Source: Gemmatimonadota bacterium
GTDB lineage: Bacteria > Gemmatimonadota > Gemmatimonadetes > Gemmatimonadales > Gemmatimonadaceae
Assembly (NCBI GenBank): GCA_040388625.1
Contig: JAZKBK010000005.1
Span: 62,001 to 126,000 of the forward strand
Length of the DNA: 64,000 nt
Direction of reading: 5' to 3'
Every line of letters begins with the position of its first letter. The first letter of the stretch is position 1. The notes under the pieces were generated by a model, which did not search any database, was not told the DNA's origin, and was given only the letters and a program-made list of their open reading frames with translations. The position numbers were made by a program, and so were the translations under genes. Below are positions 63,243-64,000 of the stretch, piece by piece.

Positions 63243-64000
63243 ATGAGAATCACACGCCTGGTACTTATGCTTACGGCCGCGATGACGGCCATGGTTGCGC
63301 CGCAGGCTGCGATGAGCCAATCATCATACCTGTTCGTGTGGGCCGGCGGAAGCGGACCTGGCGCGAGCGACTTCATGGCGACGATCGACGCGAATCCTAC
63401 ATCTCGAAGTTACGGGCGCGTGGTCGCAACTGTTCCGACCGGCACTATCGGCATGCCGCATCATACCGAGCAGGAGCTGGGCCCGAACGGCCATCTGCTC
63501 GCGAACGACTTTACTGCGGGACGCACGTGGCTGTTCGATCTGCACGATCCGCTCAAGCCGCGGATAATAACATCGTTCGGTGATGTGGCGGGATTCAGTC
63601 ATCCTCATACCTACAGCAGGCTTGCGAACGGGCACGTGCTGACGACGTTTCAGTATCGCGCCGACGCGAACACGGCAAAGGAGATGAGAGGTCATGCGAG
63701 CGGTATGGCCAGCATGAACAATTCTCAACCGAACGTGACTGGTGGACTCGTGGAGATGGATGAGCGAGGCCATCCCATCATGTCGGCAAGTGCCGTCGAT
63801 CCGTCGATCAGGGATCACTTCATCTATCCGTACAGCGTCCTTCCGATTCCCAGCATCGATCGCGCCGTATCGACGACTACCGACATGAACCTCGGTGACA
63901 CGGTGGCCACGTCGCAGTGGGTACAGATCTGGCGGCTGTCCGATCTCAAACTGCTGCGCAGCATTGCACTGCCGCCTGGCTCCGGTGCACACACCAAGGC
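63243..64000 (+). CDS. Selenium-binding-protein-like propeller (3' end outside window)
   Basis: The first about 250 residues are visible. Signal peptide ending AAMSQ, then TSRSYGRVVATVPTGTIGMP and HHTEQELGPNGHLLANDFTA. GRTWLFDLHDPLKPRI and GFSHPHTYSRLANGHVLTTF follow, with clustered His residues. This resembles SBP56/methanethiol oxidase propellers that bind copper and calcium, but the signal peptide and partial length leave room for another lactonase-type propeller. Confidence 0.7.
   Translation, partial: MRITRLVLMLTAAMTAMVAPQAAMSQSSYLFVWAGGSGPGASDFMATIDANPTSRSYGRVVATVPTGTIGMPHHTEQELGPNGHLLANDFTAGRTWLFDLHDPLKPRIITSFGDVAGFSHPHTYSRLANGHVLTTFQYRADANTAKEMRGHASGMASMNNSQPNVTGGLVEMDERGHPIMSASAVDPSIRDHFIYPYSVLPIPSIDRAVSTTTDMNLGDTVATSQWVQIWRLSDLKLLRSIALPPGSGAHTK

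Overview
This is 64 kb of GC-rich chromosomal DNA from a free-living Gram-negative bacterium. The gene set fits a member of the Gemmatimonadota: many Sec-exported peptidases and beta-propeller proteins, lipoproteins, an ECF42-type sigma factor with a DGPF partner, DUF2911, DUF4126 and DUF981 proteins, and a tricorn-like S41 protease. This placement is an inference from gene content and codon use. The window has no rRNA or other decisive marker, and I recognised no tRNA, rRNA, transposase, integrase or CRISPR array.

Layout. 1-10.8 kb: a GAF-GAF-PAS histidine kinase cut by the left edge, an L,D-transpeptidase, a higBA toxin-antitoxin pair with a palindromic operator, a Tat-less sulfite-oxidase-like molybdoenzyme overlapping a ferredoxin-reductase-like flavoprotein, two small exported proteins, the ECF42/DGPF pair, and DUF2911 and membrane proteins. 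10.9-21.7 kb: DUF4126, an ATP-grasp enzyme, a penicillin-acylase-type Ntn hydrolase, an M1 metallopeptidase, the tricorn-like protease and a 59-residue small protein. 21.8-28.3 kb: acyl-CoA dehydrogenase, a Phd/PIN toxin-antitoxin pair, two separate LigD modules (polymerase and 3'-phosphoesterase) without a ligase domain, a cold-shock protein, a zinc ribbon and an OB-HD nuclease.

28.3-39.0 kb is the accessory island and the most interesting part. It holds a phage-type (Erf/RecT-like) protein, then an overlapping chain of sigma factor, LexA-like S24 peptidase and CHAP-like cell-wall hydrolase, followed by a holin-like membrane protein. After a terminator comes a 2062-residue Sec-signal RHS polymorphic toxin with its immunity gene, then an orphan RHS toxin tip with a second immunity gene. 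I read this as a damage-responsive lysis module next to a contact-toxin locus. The functional link is inferred.

39.8-48.9 kb: UbiA-type prenyltransferase, then a five-gene minus-strand run with 4-bp overlaps (or a 3-bp gap) between neighbours: amidohydrolase, ABC ATPase, ABC permease, DesK-type kinase, NarL/DesR-type regulator. An MFS transporter lies just downstream, and CsaA is divergent. 48.9-53.1 kb: ettA, an NYN-domain gene lying between two exact 23-bp direct repeats, and a Fic gene with a repeated operator-like motif. 53.2-64 kb: exported and membrane proteins, including an RCC1-repeat lipoprotein, TonB-C-like proteins, a large sortilin/BNR propeller protein and the start of a selenium-binding-protein-like gene.

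A dispersed GTAGGG palindrome occurs at or just after the 3' ends of three minus-strand genes, always in the same orientation relative to the gene.
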